The notes under the pieces are model-generated. The model was not told where the DNA came from, did no database searches, and saw only the letters and a list, made by a program, of their open reading frames with translations. This document shows, one piece after another, positions 19,201 through 27,135 of a stretch of 64,000 nucleotides of DNA. This stretch comes from an uncultured Alphaproteobacteria bacterium. GTDB taxonomy: Bacteria > Pseudomonadota > Alphaproteobacteria > Rhodobacterales > Rhodobacteraceae. The translations under genes were made by a program, and so were the position numbers. Numbering within the stretch: the stretch's first letter is position 1; every line of letters begins with the position of its first letter. The stretch spans positions 1 through 64,000 of the forward strand of contig CACIJG010000004.1 of the NCBI GenBank assembly GCA_902586885.1. Direction: 5' to 3'.

Positions 19201-19546
19201 AACAGTGAAACAAGAAATCGCTCGAATCGTCAGAGGTAAATTATCAAATGGCTCTTGGGTTAATGGAATGATGAAGCATGGCTTTCGGGGCGCAGCTGAA
19301 GTGACAGATTTAATCTTCAATTTATCTTTGTTTAGTAAATCAGGAATTGAAATCTCGCAAGGCATATTTGATCTTGTCTTTGACTCTACATTGGGCAATC
19401 AAGAAGTCGCCAGTTTCATAGCACATGAAAATCCAGAAGCCTTGAAAGGAATGGAAGATAGATTTTTGTCTTTAAGAGATTCTGAAATTTGGAAAACTAA
19501 GAAAAATTCAATCTACCATAACGAAAGAATTATATATAATGGCTAA
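16274..19546 (+). CDS. cobN: Aerobic cobaltochelatase subunit CobN
   Basis: 1090-aa CobN, the large subunit that binds hydrogenobyrinic acid a,c-diamide and inserts Co(II) with the CobS/CobT AAA motor. Family blocks are IIHMGTHGSLEWLPGKSAG near residue 530, PFIVNDPGEASQAKRRIGA, LDEYSTSGDLDQ, the C-terminal TMDLWGSASMRTGGQE and FRDIFPELNKLFFDAVE, and NGMMKHGFRGAAEVTDL. It is somewhat shorter than the Pseudomonas denitrificans protein (about 1275 aa), mainly in the N-terminal part. CobS and CobT are not in the window and must be elsewhere if the route works. cobG overlaps its end by 8 nt. Confidence 0.95.
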   Translation: MHIVFNEDHYLDNVKTPIDLKQEPADIVILSFSDSDLTAFASAWKKTRSDFGENLPSLRLANIKDLTHNLSVDTYIENTIAGSKCVLVRLIGGEQYWPYGLNYLKSISREKNIALAIIPADGREDKVLDSYSNLPKATLDSIKKLCDNGGQVSAQAVLAQLSMATSLYFPPVVNFQKLPSHGFYCDKDGITENFKNSNIAKPLVCLIFYKSYLVADDLDPVNKILKAIKRSGFSAIGVFVSSLKNRNLASWLISELQILKPVSIINGTAFSAKDAKTLKSPLDYTECPVFQVIFSTSKKIGWQKNPSGLNTSDLAMHVALPEVDGRIDGGIVSFKSENKIDKDLQFSITSHKAEKHLIEKTIRKVINWSNLSMNSNSEKKVAIILSSYPGREYQLAHAIGLDTIKSTEKLINFLCKEGFQGDLKEELLPKLRKAEIKVPIEVYKSMLENLPKSHQNKIFNKWGSINLDQNYRDGYLVLKGFRNENIFVLVQPNRGSDKQKKLSYHDLEQIPCHSYVAFYLWLSETKVNAIIHMGTHGSLEWLPGKSAGMSRNCWPSLLTNDIPVIYPFIVNDPGEASQAKRRIGAVTIGHMPPKLANSDFPKTMRELEFLLDEYSTSGDLDQARKSNIEEKIIEEAKRLELDKELALEPIQSDPEWLSRIDSFVCDLKESQFSDGLHVFGEEECGEFEMNAVLSCLRGKRIDAGPSGSPFRNRSDIKPTGRNIFAVDPRSIPTKIAFENGRLLADEFIRQYLQDHGEYPKNLTMDLWGSASMRTGGQEYSMAFYLAGVEPIWDKNNSRVIGFRIINLSELDRPRIDVTIRQSGLFRDIFPELNKLFFDAVEKLSLRDETLADNPYKIKMDRIFAPKPGTFGIEIDDNISLSRSNDIDNIGNKWLDSSAWAYKKDGTFKESRKQLAKRLIETSGLIHAHDLCESDLLSSKDYGAHIGGFNAAVEMLKSESPTLFHIDISDAGRPKIRTVKQEIARIVRGKLSNGSWVNGMMKHGFRGAAEVTDLIFNLSLFSKSGIEISQGIFDLVFDSTLGNQEVASFIAHENPEALKGMEDRFLSLRDSEIWKTKKNSIYHNERIIYNG

Positions 19547-20681
19547 GATTTTTGGTTTGTGTCCAAGTATTGATCAACCTCTTTTAAGCGGAGATGGTTA
19601 TCTTATACGCATCAGACCCAAATATGGATACCTAAATAGCAGACAATTAATGTCGTTAGGGAAGGCCGCAAATCAATTTGGAAATGGTGTTATTGAGTTC
19701 ACAACTAGAGCAAATATAACCATCCGGGGTATAAACGAGAAGAAGTTAAACGACCTATCGATTTTTTTAAAAAATGAGAAGATAGTTAATCAGCTTGATA
19801 CAAATAAAACCGTTTCAAATATTATTTATTCCCCGTTCTTAAGATTGAACGACAAAAAGTTTCAAAGGATTTCAAAAATTATTGAAGATCAACTCGTATC
19901 TATACCAAAAATTCATAAGAAATTTGGTATCGCTATTGATTTAGGCAGGTCGGCCGCTCTCCAAAATATACATGCTGACATAAGAATTGAAGAGGCTAGC
20001 AAGGGCTCTTTGATTATCAGAATCGATGGCTTAGAATATGGGGAAGAAGTTGAGCAAAATAATTTGATACCCTCATTAAAAAATATAATAAATAACATTG
20101 CTAAGGCGGTGCCTTTTCATCTTAAAGATAAAAACTTGTCTGAAATTATTAAATATATTGATTATAAAAAATTTCATATACCAGAAAAAAAGCCTCGAAA
20201 ACAAGAATTTCGTCCAAGATTAGGTCCCTGTTTTCAAGGTTATTTATTATCTTCTACATCTGGCAGGTTCACTGGCGATCAAGTACTTCAATTAGCATTA
20301 CAAGTTGAGAATGTAAAAGTAACCCCCTGGAAGGCATTATTTATTGAAAATACTTTAAGAAAACCAAAATTAAATTTCCTATCAAAAAATACGGATTTTT
20401 CTTTAAAAATAAGTCATTGTTCAGGACAGCCCTACTGTAAACAAGGTTTAATTGATACATCAACGGTAGCAGACAGGATAAATAAAAGGCTCAAATCAAG
20501 TTACAAAAAGAACGCTATAAATATTCCAAATATACATATATCAGGCTGTGAGAAAAACTGCGGCATCCCCAAAAACGTGTCGATTAATATTAGTAAGTTT
20601 AAAAAAGATAATCCTGTAGAAGTTGTAAATGGAGAGCATAAGGAGTTAGCAGATCTGCTTACATTGGAACTTCAGCAATGA
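19539..20681 (+). CDS. cobG: Precorrin-3B synthase (O2-dependent monooxygenase)
   Basis: 380-aa nitrite/sulfite-reductase-fold protein. The [4Fe-4S] ligands are Cys294 and Cys300 (CSGQPYC) and Cys337 and Cys341 (CEKNC). Two ferredoxin-like half-domains are visible: GYLIRIRPKYGYLN at the start and GPCFQGYLLSSTSGRFTG from about 229. CobG hydroxylates precorrin-3A at C20 with O2 to start ring contraction, which marks this as the aerobic route. It overlaps cobN by 8 nt and cobH by 4 nt (ATGA), so the genes are translationally coupled. Confidence 0.94.
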   Translation: MAKIFGLCPSIDQPLLSGDGYLIRIRPKYGYLNSRQLMSLGKAANQFGNGVIEFTTRANITIRGINEKKLNDLSIFLKNEKIVNQLDTNKTVSNIIYSPFLRLNDKKFQRISKIIEDQLVSIPKIHKKFGIAIDLGRSAALQNIHADIRIEEASKGSLIIRIDGLEYGEEVEQNNLIPSLKNIINNIAKAVPFHLKDKNLSEIIKYIDYKKFHIPEKKPRKQEFRPRLGPCFQGYLLSSTSGRFTGDQVLQLALQVENVKVTPWKALFIENTLRKPKLNFLSKNTDFSLKISHCSGQPYCKQGLIDTSTVADRINKRLKSSYKKNAINIPNIHISGCEKNCGIPKNVSINISKFKKDNPVEVVNGEHKELADLLTLELQQ

Positions 20682-21307
20682 AATATACTTATGAAAAAGA
20701 TGGGAGTAAAATATACGAAAATTCATTCTCAATAATACGAGAAGAAGCAAATTTATCAAAGTTTCATTCTGACGAAGAAAAGGTAGTTGTTCGAATGATA
20801 CACGCTTTAGGGCTTGTGGGATTAGAAAATTCTATTTCATTTACTCCAAACCTTGTAAAAATAGCACGAAAAGCACTCGAGGAAGGTGCCAATATTTTAT
20901 GCGACACAAAAATGGTTAGCGAAGGCATAACCCGATCAAGATTACCTAAAGACAATAAGGTTATTTGTACCTTGGGAAATAGGGAAGTTGCTAATTTATC
21001 TAAAGAGATTGGCAACACTAGAACGGCGGCAGCAATTCATTTTTGGGAGGAATACATTAACAACTCCGTTGTGGTGTTTGGAAACGCCCCCACAGCATTA
21101 TTTTACTTCTTGGAAATATTATCGGAAAGAAGCGATTTGAGTCCTATAGCTGTAATTGGTTGTCCCGTTGGATTCGTAGGTGCCGCCGAGTCAAAAGAAG
21201 CATTATGGAATAGGCAAGAAATAAATAGTCTTGTAGTAAAAGGAAGGTTAGGTGGGAGTGCAGTTGCTGTTGCTGCCATAAACGCAATTGCACAAGAGAA
21301 AGAATAG
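20678..21307 (+). CDS. cobH: Precorrin-8X methylmutase
   Basis: 209-aa CobH/CbiC. The catalytic His42 lies in RMIHALGLVGLE. LCDTKMVSEGI, GNAPTALFYFLE and IGCPVGFVGAAESKEAL are family motifs. It moves the methyl group from C11 to C12, converting precorrin-8X to hydrogenobyrinic acid. The start codon overlaps the cobG stop as ATGA, and cobI starts 4 nt after this stop. Length and motifs are as usual for the family. Confidence 0.96.
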   Translation: MKYTYEKDGSKIYENSFSIIREEANLSKFHSDEEKVVVRMIHALGLVGLENSISFTPNLVKIARKALEEGANILCDTKMVSEGITRSRLPKDNKVICTLGNREVANLSKEIGNTRTAAAIHFWEEYINNSVVVFGNAPTALFYFLEILSERSDLSPIAVIGCPVGFVGAAESKEALWNRQEINSLVVKGRLGGSAVAVAAINAIAQEKE

Positions 21308-21310
21308 ACC

Positions 21311-22030
21311 ATGAATAAGATTTACTGCGTTGGTGTTGGTCCTGGCGATCCTGAACTTTTAACATTGAAAGCCCATAAGCTTATAAGCAATTCATCTCAA
21401 ATTGCTTATTTCAGAAAGAGAAACACCCCGGGAAGAGCTAGAACAACTATTGAAAAGACACTTCAGAAGAAAAATGTCTATGAATATCCAATGGAATATC
21501 CGCTGACAACTGAAGTAGACTTCCAAACCGACGAATATAAAAAAACATTGGATGATTTTTACATCAAATGCTGCGCAGAAATAAAATTTTTGCTTGAGAA
21601 AGATGACTTAATAATAATATCTGAAGGTGATCCGCTATTTTATGGTTCCTTTGTTCACTTATACGAAAAACTAAAAAAAGACACTCCTGTAATATTTGTT
21701 CCAGGAATAACTGCGATGTCAGGTAGCTGGACAAATGCTAAAATTCCCATAGCGATGGGTGATGCCTCTATTTCTATAATTATGGGCATACAAGATGAAA
21801 AAGATATAATAAAAAGTCTCAAGTCTAGTCAAACAGCTGTAATTATGAAGATAGGGACACACCTAAAAAAGGTAGAAAGTGCTCTAAAGAAAACAAATAA
21901 TTTTAACAGAGCAATAATAGTTGAAAAAGCAACCATGATTGACGAAAAAATAATTCCATTAAAAAATTATAATGAAAAAAGAGCCCCCTATTTTTCTATC
22001 ATATTGATCCCCTACGAGACTCAAAAATGA
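21311..22030 (+). CDS. cobI: Precorrin-2 C20-methyltransferase
   Basis: 239-aa SAM-dependent tetrapyrrole methyltransferase. YCVGVGPGDPELLTLKA at the N-terminus, ISEGDPLFYGSFVHLYEKL (SAM pocket) and FVPGITAMSGSWTNAKIPI identify the CobI/CbiL subgroup, whose members keep the G-D-P-L-F-Y-G-S motif. It methylates precorrin-2 at C20 to precorrin-3A, the substrate of CobG encoded two genes upstream. The stop overlaps the cobJ start by 4 nt. Confidence 0.94.
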   Translation: MNKIYCVGVGPGDPELLTLKAHKLISNSSQIAYFRKRNTPGRARTTIEKTLQKKNVYEYPMEYPLTTEVDFQTDEYKKTLDDFYIKCCAEIKFLLEKDDLIIISEGDPLFYGSFVHLYEKLKKDTPVIFVPGITAMSGSWTNAKIPIAMGDASISIIMGIQDEKDIIKSLKSSQTAVIMKIGTHLKKVESALKKTNNFNRAIIVEKATMIDEKIIPLKNYNEKRAPYFSIILIPYETQK

Positions 22031-22782
22031 GTGGCACCGTAACAGTTGTTGGATTGGGACCCGGATCTGACGAATTAATAGTTCCCGCGGTTATAAGTGC
22101 ATTAAACCAGGCGACGGATATCATCGGTTATTTCAGATATATAGAGCGACTACAAAACTTACAAAATCAAACACTTCATGCAAGCGATAATAGGCAAGAA
22201 ATTGAGCGTGCTGAACTTGCTCTCAGCTTGGCATCAGAAGGAAAAAATGTAGTGGTAGTTTCATCAGGAGATCCAGGAGTTTTTGCAATGGCATCAGCGG
22301 TTTTTGAAGCATTAGAAAAAAATACTGGCTATAAGAAGAATACAAAAATAATAATTTTGCCTGGTATTACAGCTATTTTAGCCGTTTCTGCTCGTTTAGG
22401 CGCACCTATTGGTCATGACTTTTGTGTGATCAACTTATCCGATAACTTAAAGTCAAGGAATATAGTGGAGAAGCGCGTAACAGCCGCAGCTCAAGGAGAT
22501 TTTGTTATTGCTTTTTATAATCCTCGCTCAAAGGCAAGAGAGAAACAGTTGGAAAGAACTTTTTTAATTCTGAAAAAATATTGTGAGCCAAGTAGATTAG
22601 TAATCTTCGCAGATGCCATCTCAACTAAAAATGAAAAAGTGATAATTACTACTCTAGAAAAAGCGGACACAAATTTAGTTTCAATGAAAACACTGGTAAT
22701 CGTTGGTTCATCCTTAACGAAAGAAATCATAGGGACAAGTTATGTATACACCCCCCGTTATGCCATAGAAGAAAAAAATTGA
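22027..22782 (+). CDS. cobJ: Precorrin-3B C17-methyltransferase
   Basis: 251-aa SAM methyltransferase of the CobJ/CbiH type. Diagnostic blocks are VVGLGPGSDELIVPAV, the early IIGYFRYIERL, VVVSSGDPGVFAMASAVFEAL, LPGITAILAVSARLGAPIGH and FYNPRSKAREKQLERTF. It methylates C17 and performs ring contraction of precorrin-3B to precorrin-4. The start overlaps cobI by 4 nt. Its last 25 nt overlap the 3' end of cobK on the opposite strand. Confidence 0.95.
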   Translation: MSGTVTVVGLGPGSDELIVPAVISALNQATDIIGYFRYIERLQNLQNQTLHASDNRQEIERAELALSLASEGKNVVVVSSGDPGVFAMASAVFEALEKNTGYKKNTKIIILPGITAILAVSARLGAPIGHDFCVINLSDNLKSRNIVEKRVTAAAQGDFVIAFYNPRSKAREKQLERTFLILKKYCEPSRLVIFADAISTKNEKVIITTLEKADTNLVSMKTLVIVGSSLTKEIIGTSYVYTPRYAIEEKN

Positions 22783-23492
22783 TATACCTCTTCTACATCA
22801 GTAAATATTTTTCTAGCTGGAAGAGCAGGTCTTTCTATCATAATTACTTCTACTCCCATCTTTCTAGCAGCCTGTATTTTTCCAAATACTGCGGGCGATC
22901 CAGAGTTTTTTGTTATCAACTTGTTGATGGAATATTGCTTCAAAATCTTTATTTCTCTTTCCAAGCCAAATGGTCCTCTGTCAAACATTATTTCATAATT
23001 CTCCAGCTTTATTTTATCCGCAGGATCAGAGATCATACGAATAAGATAAAATGGTTTTGGTTTTCGATTGAGGTATCGAATTTCCTTATTTCCAATTGTT
23101 ACAAAAACCCTGTCGTTATCTTCGATAAGCTTAACAGCTTTATTAATATCGCTGACGAATCTCCAAGAGTCCTCTTTCGTTTTTTCCCATTTTTTTCTCT
23201 CAAAACAAATGTAATTGACGTTTGCCATTTTTGTGGCAACCAACGAATTGATTGTTATTGTCTTAGAAAATGGGTGAGATGCATCCAAAAGGTGTGTGAT
23301 TTCTTTTTCCTTCATAAAATCACTCATACCTGTAGCCCCTCCGAATCCTCCAATTCGATAACTTTGGATAGGGGGCTCAATATCAACAGTTCTCCCTGCA
23401 TAGGAAATAATTACGAAGACCCCTCGTTTTATCAGCTCTTTTGCAATAGTCGCTGCCTCCGCAGTTCCTCCAATTATAAGAATTTTTAACAT
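22758..23492 (-). CDS. cobK: Precorrin-6A reductase, on the strand opposite to its operon
   Basis: 244-aa CobK/CbiJ. The N-terminus MLKILIIGGTAEAATIAKEL is the typical start. Other family motifs are GGFGGATGMSDFMKE, LLDASHPFSKTI, VFVTIGNKEI and FDRGPFGLEREIKIL, followed by LITKNSGSPAVFGKIQAA. It reduces precorrin-6A to precorrin-6B with NADPH. The frame is open to 23600, but the extra N-terminus only mirrors cobL, so I use the ATG at 23492. That ATG overlaps the divergent cobL ATG by 2 nt, and the 3' end overlaps cobJ by 25 nt. It must be transcribed from inside or beyond cobL, antisense to it. Confidence 0.94.
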   Translation of the reverse strand: MLKILIIGGTAEAATIAKELIKRGVFVIISYAGRTVDIEPPIQSYRIGGFGGATGMSDFMKEKEITHLLDASHPFSKTITINSLVATKMANVNYICFERKKWEKTKEDSWRFVSDINKAVKLIEDNDRVFVTIGNKEIRYLNRKPKPFYLIRMISDPADKIKLENYEIMFDRGPFGLEREIKILKQYSINKLITKNSGSPAVFGKIQAARKMGVEVIMIERPALPARKIFTDVEEVYQFFSSMA

Positions 23493-24693
23493 GACAAATG
23501 TTTGGCTAAATATTATCGGTATAGGAGAGAATGGACTAAACGGGCTATCTAAATCAAGTATAGAATGTATCAAAAGGGCAAAAATTGTATTTGGTAGCAA
23601 GCGCCAACTTCAATTAGCAAAAATAAGAGAAAGAGGGAAAGAATGGCCATCACCATTCTCATATGAGGAGGTTTTTAAATATAAAAAGAAAAAAGTAGTT
23701 ATCTTGGCTTCCGGCGATCCGTTTTGGTTTGGTGTCGGATCAAAAATTGTAGAACATTTAGAGCCGGATGAATGGAGATGCTATCCTAACTATTCAACAT
23801 TCTCTTTGGCAGCCAGTAAGCTTGGCTGGGCTATAGAGGAGACGGAGTGCACCGCAATACACGCAAAGCCAGTAGCAGTGCTAAACTCCAAAATAAAAAA
23901 TGGTAAAAGAGCCATTATTTTATGCAAAGATTTTCATCAGCTAGTTCTAGTTTTTGACTGGCTTAAAACGAAAAAGCTGAAAGTATCAAGGTTTATCTTA
24001 ATGTCAAGGCTTGGTAGTGAACGAGAATTGGTTATGGATTTAAGTGAAAATAATATTAATGAATTGAAACTTAAGGAAGAAAAATTGCAGCCTTTAGCCC
24101 TTGGAATTGAATTAAATAAAAAATCAACTCACTTAAGCCTATTCTCTGGTCTGAGGAACGAAAATTTTAAAAGTGATGGAAATATCACCAAACAACCAAT
24201 AAGAGCCATAACAATGTCTGAGCTACAGACTTTTGGTAACGAGGTGTTATGGGATATTGGAGCAGGCTCGGGTACCATATCAGTGGAATGGTGTCTAATA
24301 AATCAGAACAATACAGCGTATGCAATTGAAAATAGAGCTGATAGGATTTCTTTTATCGATGAAAATATAAGACAATTTGGGCTTCAAAAGAGAGTATTCG
24401 TAATGCAAGGAACCTTGGAAAAGTTTTACAAAAAATTACCAAAACCAGATGCAGTTTTTATCGGTGGCGGTGCGTCAGATGAATTAATTAGTAAAATTAT
24501 AAGATTAATTCCCAAAAAGGGTAGGCTAGTTGTTAATGGAGTAACACTAGAGACCCAGCAATTGATAATTGATAAACAGAATAATTTTGGAGGTAGCCTT
24601 AAAAAAATTGAAATATCGAATTCTAAAAATCTTGGATCTAAATCGATTTGGGAACCGAGCTTTCCCATTGTCCAGTGGAGTTATTTAAAATGA
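23491..24693 (+). CDS. cobL: Precorrin-6Y C5,15-methyltransferase (decarboxylating)
   Basis: 400-aa fusion of two methyltransferases. Residues 1-200 form the CbiE-like C5-methyltransferase (IIGIGENGLNGLSKSS, FGSKRQLQLA, LASGDPFWFGVGSKI). From about 215 the CbiT-like part has the Rossmann SAM motif LWDIGAGSGTISVEWC and AYAIENRADRISFI. It methylates C5 and C15 and decarboxylates the C12 acetate. The upstream side is fully occupied by cobK on the other strand, and I see no Shine-Dalgarno sequence before the ATG. Expression then depends on read-through from cobJ across the cobK antisense region. Confidence 0.95.
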   Translation: MTNVWLNIIGIGENGLNGLSKSSIECIKRAKIVFGSKRQLQLAKIRERGKEWPSPFSYEEVFKYKKKKVVILASGDPFWFGVGSKIVEHLEPDEWRCYPNYSTFSLAASKLGWAIEETECTAIHAKPVAVLNSKIKNGKRAIILCKDFHQLVLVFDWLKTKKLKVSRFILMSRLGSERELVMDLSENNINELKLKEEKLQPLALGIELNKKSTHLSLFSGLRNENFKSDGNITKQPIRAITMSELQTFGNEVLWDIGAGSGTISVEWCLINQNNTAYAIENRADRISFIDENIRQFGLQKRVFVMQGTLEKFYKKLPKPDAVFIGGGASDELISKIIRLIPKKGRLVVNGVTLETQQLIIDKQNNFGGSLKKIEISNSKNLGSKSIWEPSFPIVQWSYLK

Positions 24694-25049
24694 TCGCTGG
24701 TTTTGGTTTTCAAAAATCGGTTACCGAAAGGTCTTTCAACGATCTGAAAAACAAATTTATGCTGAAATATAATGTTAGTTTGGTTGCTACAACCTCTGAA
24801 AAATCAAAAACAAAAGCCTTCGTTAATTTTGCAAGAAAAAATAATTTTAAAATTATTTCCATAAGCCATAAGGATCTTACAGGCGTTAAAACAATAACTC
24901 AGTCTGACAAAAGTAAAAAGTATAAAGATATCGATTGTTTTTGTGAGGCTGTAGCCCTAATAGCAGCAGGAGAAAATGCAAAAATCATTCAAAAAAGAGA
25001 AATTTCATATGATAGACTAGCAACCATTGCCATAGCTGAATATAAATAG
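24690..25049 (+). CDS. cobE: CobE / CbiG C-terminal-domain protein
   Basis: 119-aa small protein similar to CobE and the C-terminal domain of CbiG. It begins MIAGFGFQKSVTERSFNDLK and ends with a pattern including DCFCEAVALIAAG. CbiG-type domains act on the ring-contracted lactone intermediate in the anaerobic route; the exact task of CobE in the aerobic route is less certain. The frame opens upstream at 24648, but the ATG at 24690 overlaps the cobL stop as ATGA and has GGAG 9 nt upstream, so I prefer it. cobM follows 9 nt downstream. Confidence 0.85.
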   Translation: MIAGFGFQKSVTERSFNDLKNKFMLKYNVSLVATTSEKSKTKAFVNFARKNNFKIISISHKDLTGVKTITQSDKSKKYKDIDCFCEAVALIAAGENAKIIQKREISYDRLATIAIAEYK

Positions 25050-25058
25050 GAGATTAAC

Positions 25059-25835
25059 TTGACTGTGCATTTTATTGGAGCTGGACCAGGGGATCCTGAC
25101 TTAATTACAGTAAAAGGGAAAAAAATTTTAAAAAAATGTACTGTATGTTTTTATGCAGGGTCAATAATTCCAAAAGAACTTTTAAAGCATTGTTCTGAAA
25201 GTACAATAAAAATTAATACTGCTCCTATGTCGCTTTCTGAAATTATTGGTAAAATTGAACACTATTATAATGAGGGCCATGAAATAGCTAGACTACATTC
25301 GGGAGATCTATCAGTTTGGTCAGCAGTAAATGAACAGATAAAATTTCTAAAGAAAATAAACATTCCTTTTACTCTTACTCCAGGTGTTACCTCTGTATCA
25401 GCCGCTTCTGCCAGTTTAAAGCAAGAATTAACAGTTCCTGGCATGAATCAAACCGTTATTTTTACGCGTACCCAAGGGCGCGCATCAAATATGCCTGAAA
25501 AAGAAACCTTGGAAAACTTTGCAAAAAGTGAAGCGGTACTTGCAATACATCTATCGATACAAAACATAGAAACCGTTGTAAAAAAATTAGCACCATTTTA
25601 CGGAGAAAATTGCCCCGTAAAAGTCATTTGGCAGGTATCATGGCCTGATGAGGAAATCATTCACTCTTCCCTAGGTAGCATCGTAAATGATTTACCTGGA
25701 TATATGAAAAGAACTGCCCTGATTTTGGTAGGAAAATATTTAGATACAGAAACTTTCGAAAACAGCAAATTGTATGATGAAGAATACGAACGCAGATTTA
25801 GGACAGTCAATGTGGGAAAAAAGTTTGAAAAATAG
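25059..25835 (+). CDS. cobM: Precorrin-4 C11-methyltransferase
   Basis: 258-aa SAM methyltransferase of the CobM/CbiF type. Visible blocks are FIGAGPGDPDLITVKGKKIL, CFYAGSIIPKELL (typical of CobM), ARLHSGDLSVWSAVNEQI, LTPGVTSVSAASASL, and ELTVPGMNQTVIFTR. It methylates C11 of precorrin-4 to give precorrin-5. The start is TTG at 25059 with AGGAG 6 nt upstream; a GTG two codons later is possible. Its 3' end overlaps the likely cobB start by 26 nt. Confidence 0.95.
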   Translation: MTVHFIGAGPGDPDLITVKGKKILKKCTVCFYAGSIIPKELLKHCSESTIKINTAPMSLSEIIGKIEHYYNEGHEIARLHSGDLSVWSAVNEQIKFLKKINIPFTLTPGVTSVSAASASLKQELTVPGMNQTVIFTRTQGRASNMPEKETLENFAKSEAVLAIHLSIQNIETVVKKLAPFYGENCPVKVIWQVSWPDEEIIHSSLGSIVNDLPGYMKRTALILVGKYLDTETFENSKLYDEEYERRFRTVNVGKKFEK

Positions 25836-27135
25836 AAAAGGCTTTATAATTTCTGCACCCTCCTCTGGTTCAGGAAAAACGACTCTTACCCTTGGGTTGA
25901 TCAGAGCATTTTCTGAAAAAAAAAAGGTACAACCTTTCAAAAATGGTCCAGATTATATTGATACTCAATTTCAAAGTTTATCTGCAAACACAGATTCATA
26001 TAATTTAGATACATGGGCAATGTCTCCCAACCAAATTTTCAAAATTATTAACTCTGCAGATGATCATAGTCTTTGCATAGCTGAAGGCTCAATGGGCCTA
26101 TTTGATGGAGTACTCAAAGGTAAATATTCATTTACAGGATCTACCGCGGATCTATCCAAACTTACCGGTTGGCCTATTATTTTAGTTGTTGATTGTGCAA
26201 AACAGGCCCAGTCTTCCGCTGCGTTAATCCATGGATTTAAAACCTACAGGCCAGATATTCAAATAGCAGGAGTAATATTGAACAATGTGTCTAGCGCTAG
26301 ACACCAAAATTTATTAGTAAGTGAAATAACAAAAACTAAAGTACCAATTTTAGGCATTATGCCAAAGTCTCCTGACATTGAAATCCCAGAAAGGCATTTA
26401 GGCTTGGTTCAAGCTAATGAGCTGAATGACATACAAGAAAAACTTGATAAGTTATCTAATTTCATAAAAACAAACTGTGATTTAGATAAAATAGAAATGA
26501 TAGCGACTACAATTGCAGACATTAGAAAAACAAACGAAATTTCGAGACCTCCCGCTCAAAAAATAGGTATAGCTAAAGATCATGCCTTTACCTTCACTTA
26601 TAGTCACCTATTAAATAGCTGGAAAAATCAAGGAGCTGAAATTACCACATTTTCTCCATTGAATGATGAACCTCCCCCTAAGTACGTAGATTTTATTTGG
26701 CTTCCTGGAGGATACCCGGAATTACACTTAAAAATACTTTCATCAGCTGAAAAATTTAAGAAAGGTATTTATAATTTTTCCAAACTTAAACCAGTGCATG
26801 GTGAATGTGGAGGTTATATGGTAATGGGAAGTAATATCATTGGATCCGATAAAAAAAATTATAGCATGGCTGGTATTTTTAATTTATCTACTTCGTTTGA
26901 AAAGAGAAAATTAAACCTTGGATATAGAGTCGCTACGGTTCAGGATCCCTTCTTTGGCTTCAAGAAAAAAGATATTCTTTTAGGCCACGAATTTCATTAT
27001 ACATCAATTTTGGAGAAAAAAGATCCCTCAATAGTTTCAGTTGAGGATGCCTATGGAAATGACTTGGGACTTTTGGGATCTAAACGTGATTGTGCAACTG
27101 GCACGTTTTTTCATCTAATAGGAAGTTTTGAATGA
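25810..27135 (+). CDS. cobB: Hydrogenobyrinic acid a,c-diamide synthase
   Basis: 441-aa CobB/CbiA. The N-terminal P-loop ATPase is ISAPSSGSGKTTLTLGL, followed by KNGPDYIDTQFQ and EGSMGLFDGVL. The C-terminal glutamine amidotransferase has the Cys nucleophile in VHGECGGYMVMG and a late LLGHEFHYTS. It amidates the a and c side chains before cobalt insertion by CobN. The frame is open to 25774, but ATG 25810 has AGGA at 6-nt spacing and gives a normal N-terminus; TTG 25825 is another option. The stop overlaps cobA by 4 nt. Confidence 0.95.
   Translation: MWEKSLKNRKGFIISAPSSGSGKTTLTLGLIRAFSEKKKVQPFKNGPDYIDTQFQSLSANTDSYNLDTWAMSPNQIFKIINSADDHSLCIAEGSMGLFDGVLKGKYSFTGSTADLSKLTGWPIILVVDCAKQAQSSAALIHGFKTYRPDIQIAGVILNNVSSARHQNLLVSEITKTKVPILGIMPKSPDIEIPERHLGLVQANELNDIQEKLDKLSNFIKTNCDLDKIEMIATTIADIRKTNEISRPPAQKIGIAKDHAFTFTYSHLLNSWKNQGAEITTFSPLNDEPPPKYVDFIWLPGGYPELHLKILSSAEKFKKGIYNFSKLKPVHGECGGYMVMGSNIIGSDKKNYSMAGIFNLSTSFEKRKLNLGYRVATVQDPFFGFKKKDILLGHEFHYTSILEKKDPSIVSVEDAYGNDLGLLGSKRDCATGTFFHLIGSFE

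Noticed and set aside
22779-23489. Open plus-strand frame of 236 codons between cobJ and cobL
   Set aside because: It is the antisense shadow of cobK; its translation is Phe/Ser/Tyr-rich and resembles no family, whereas the minus-strand frame is a clear CobK.
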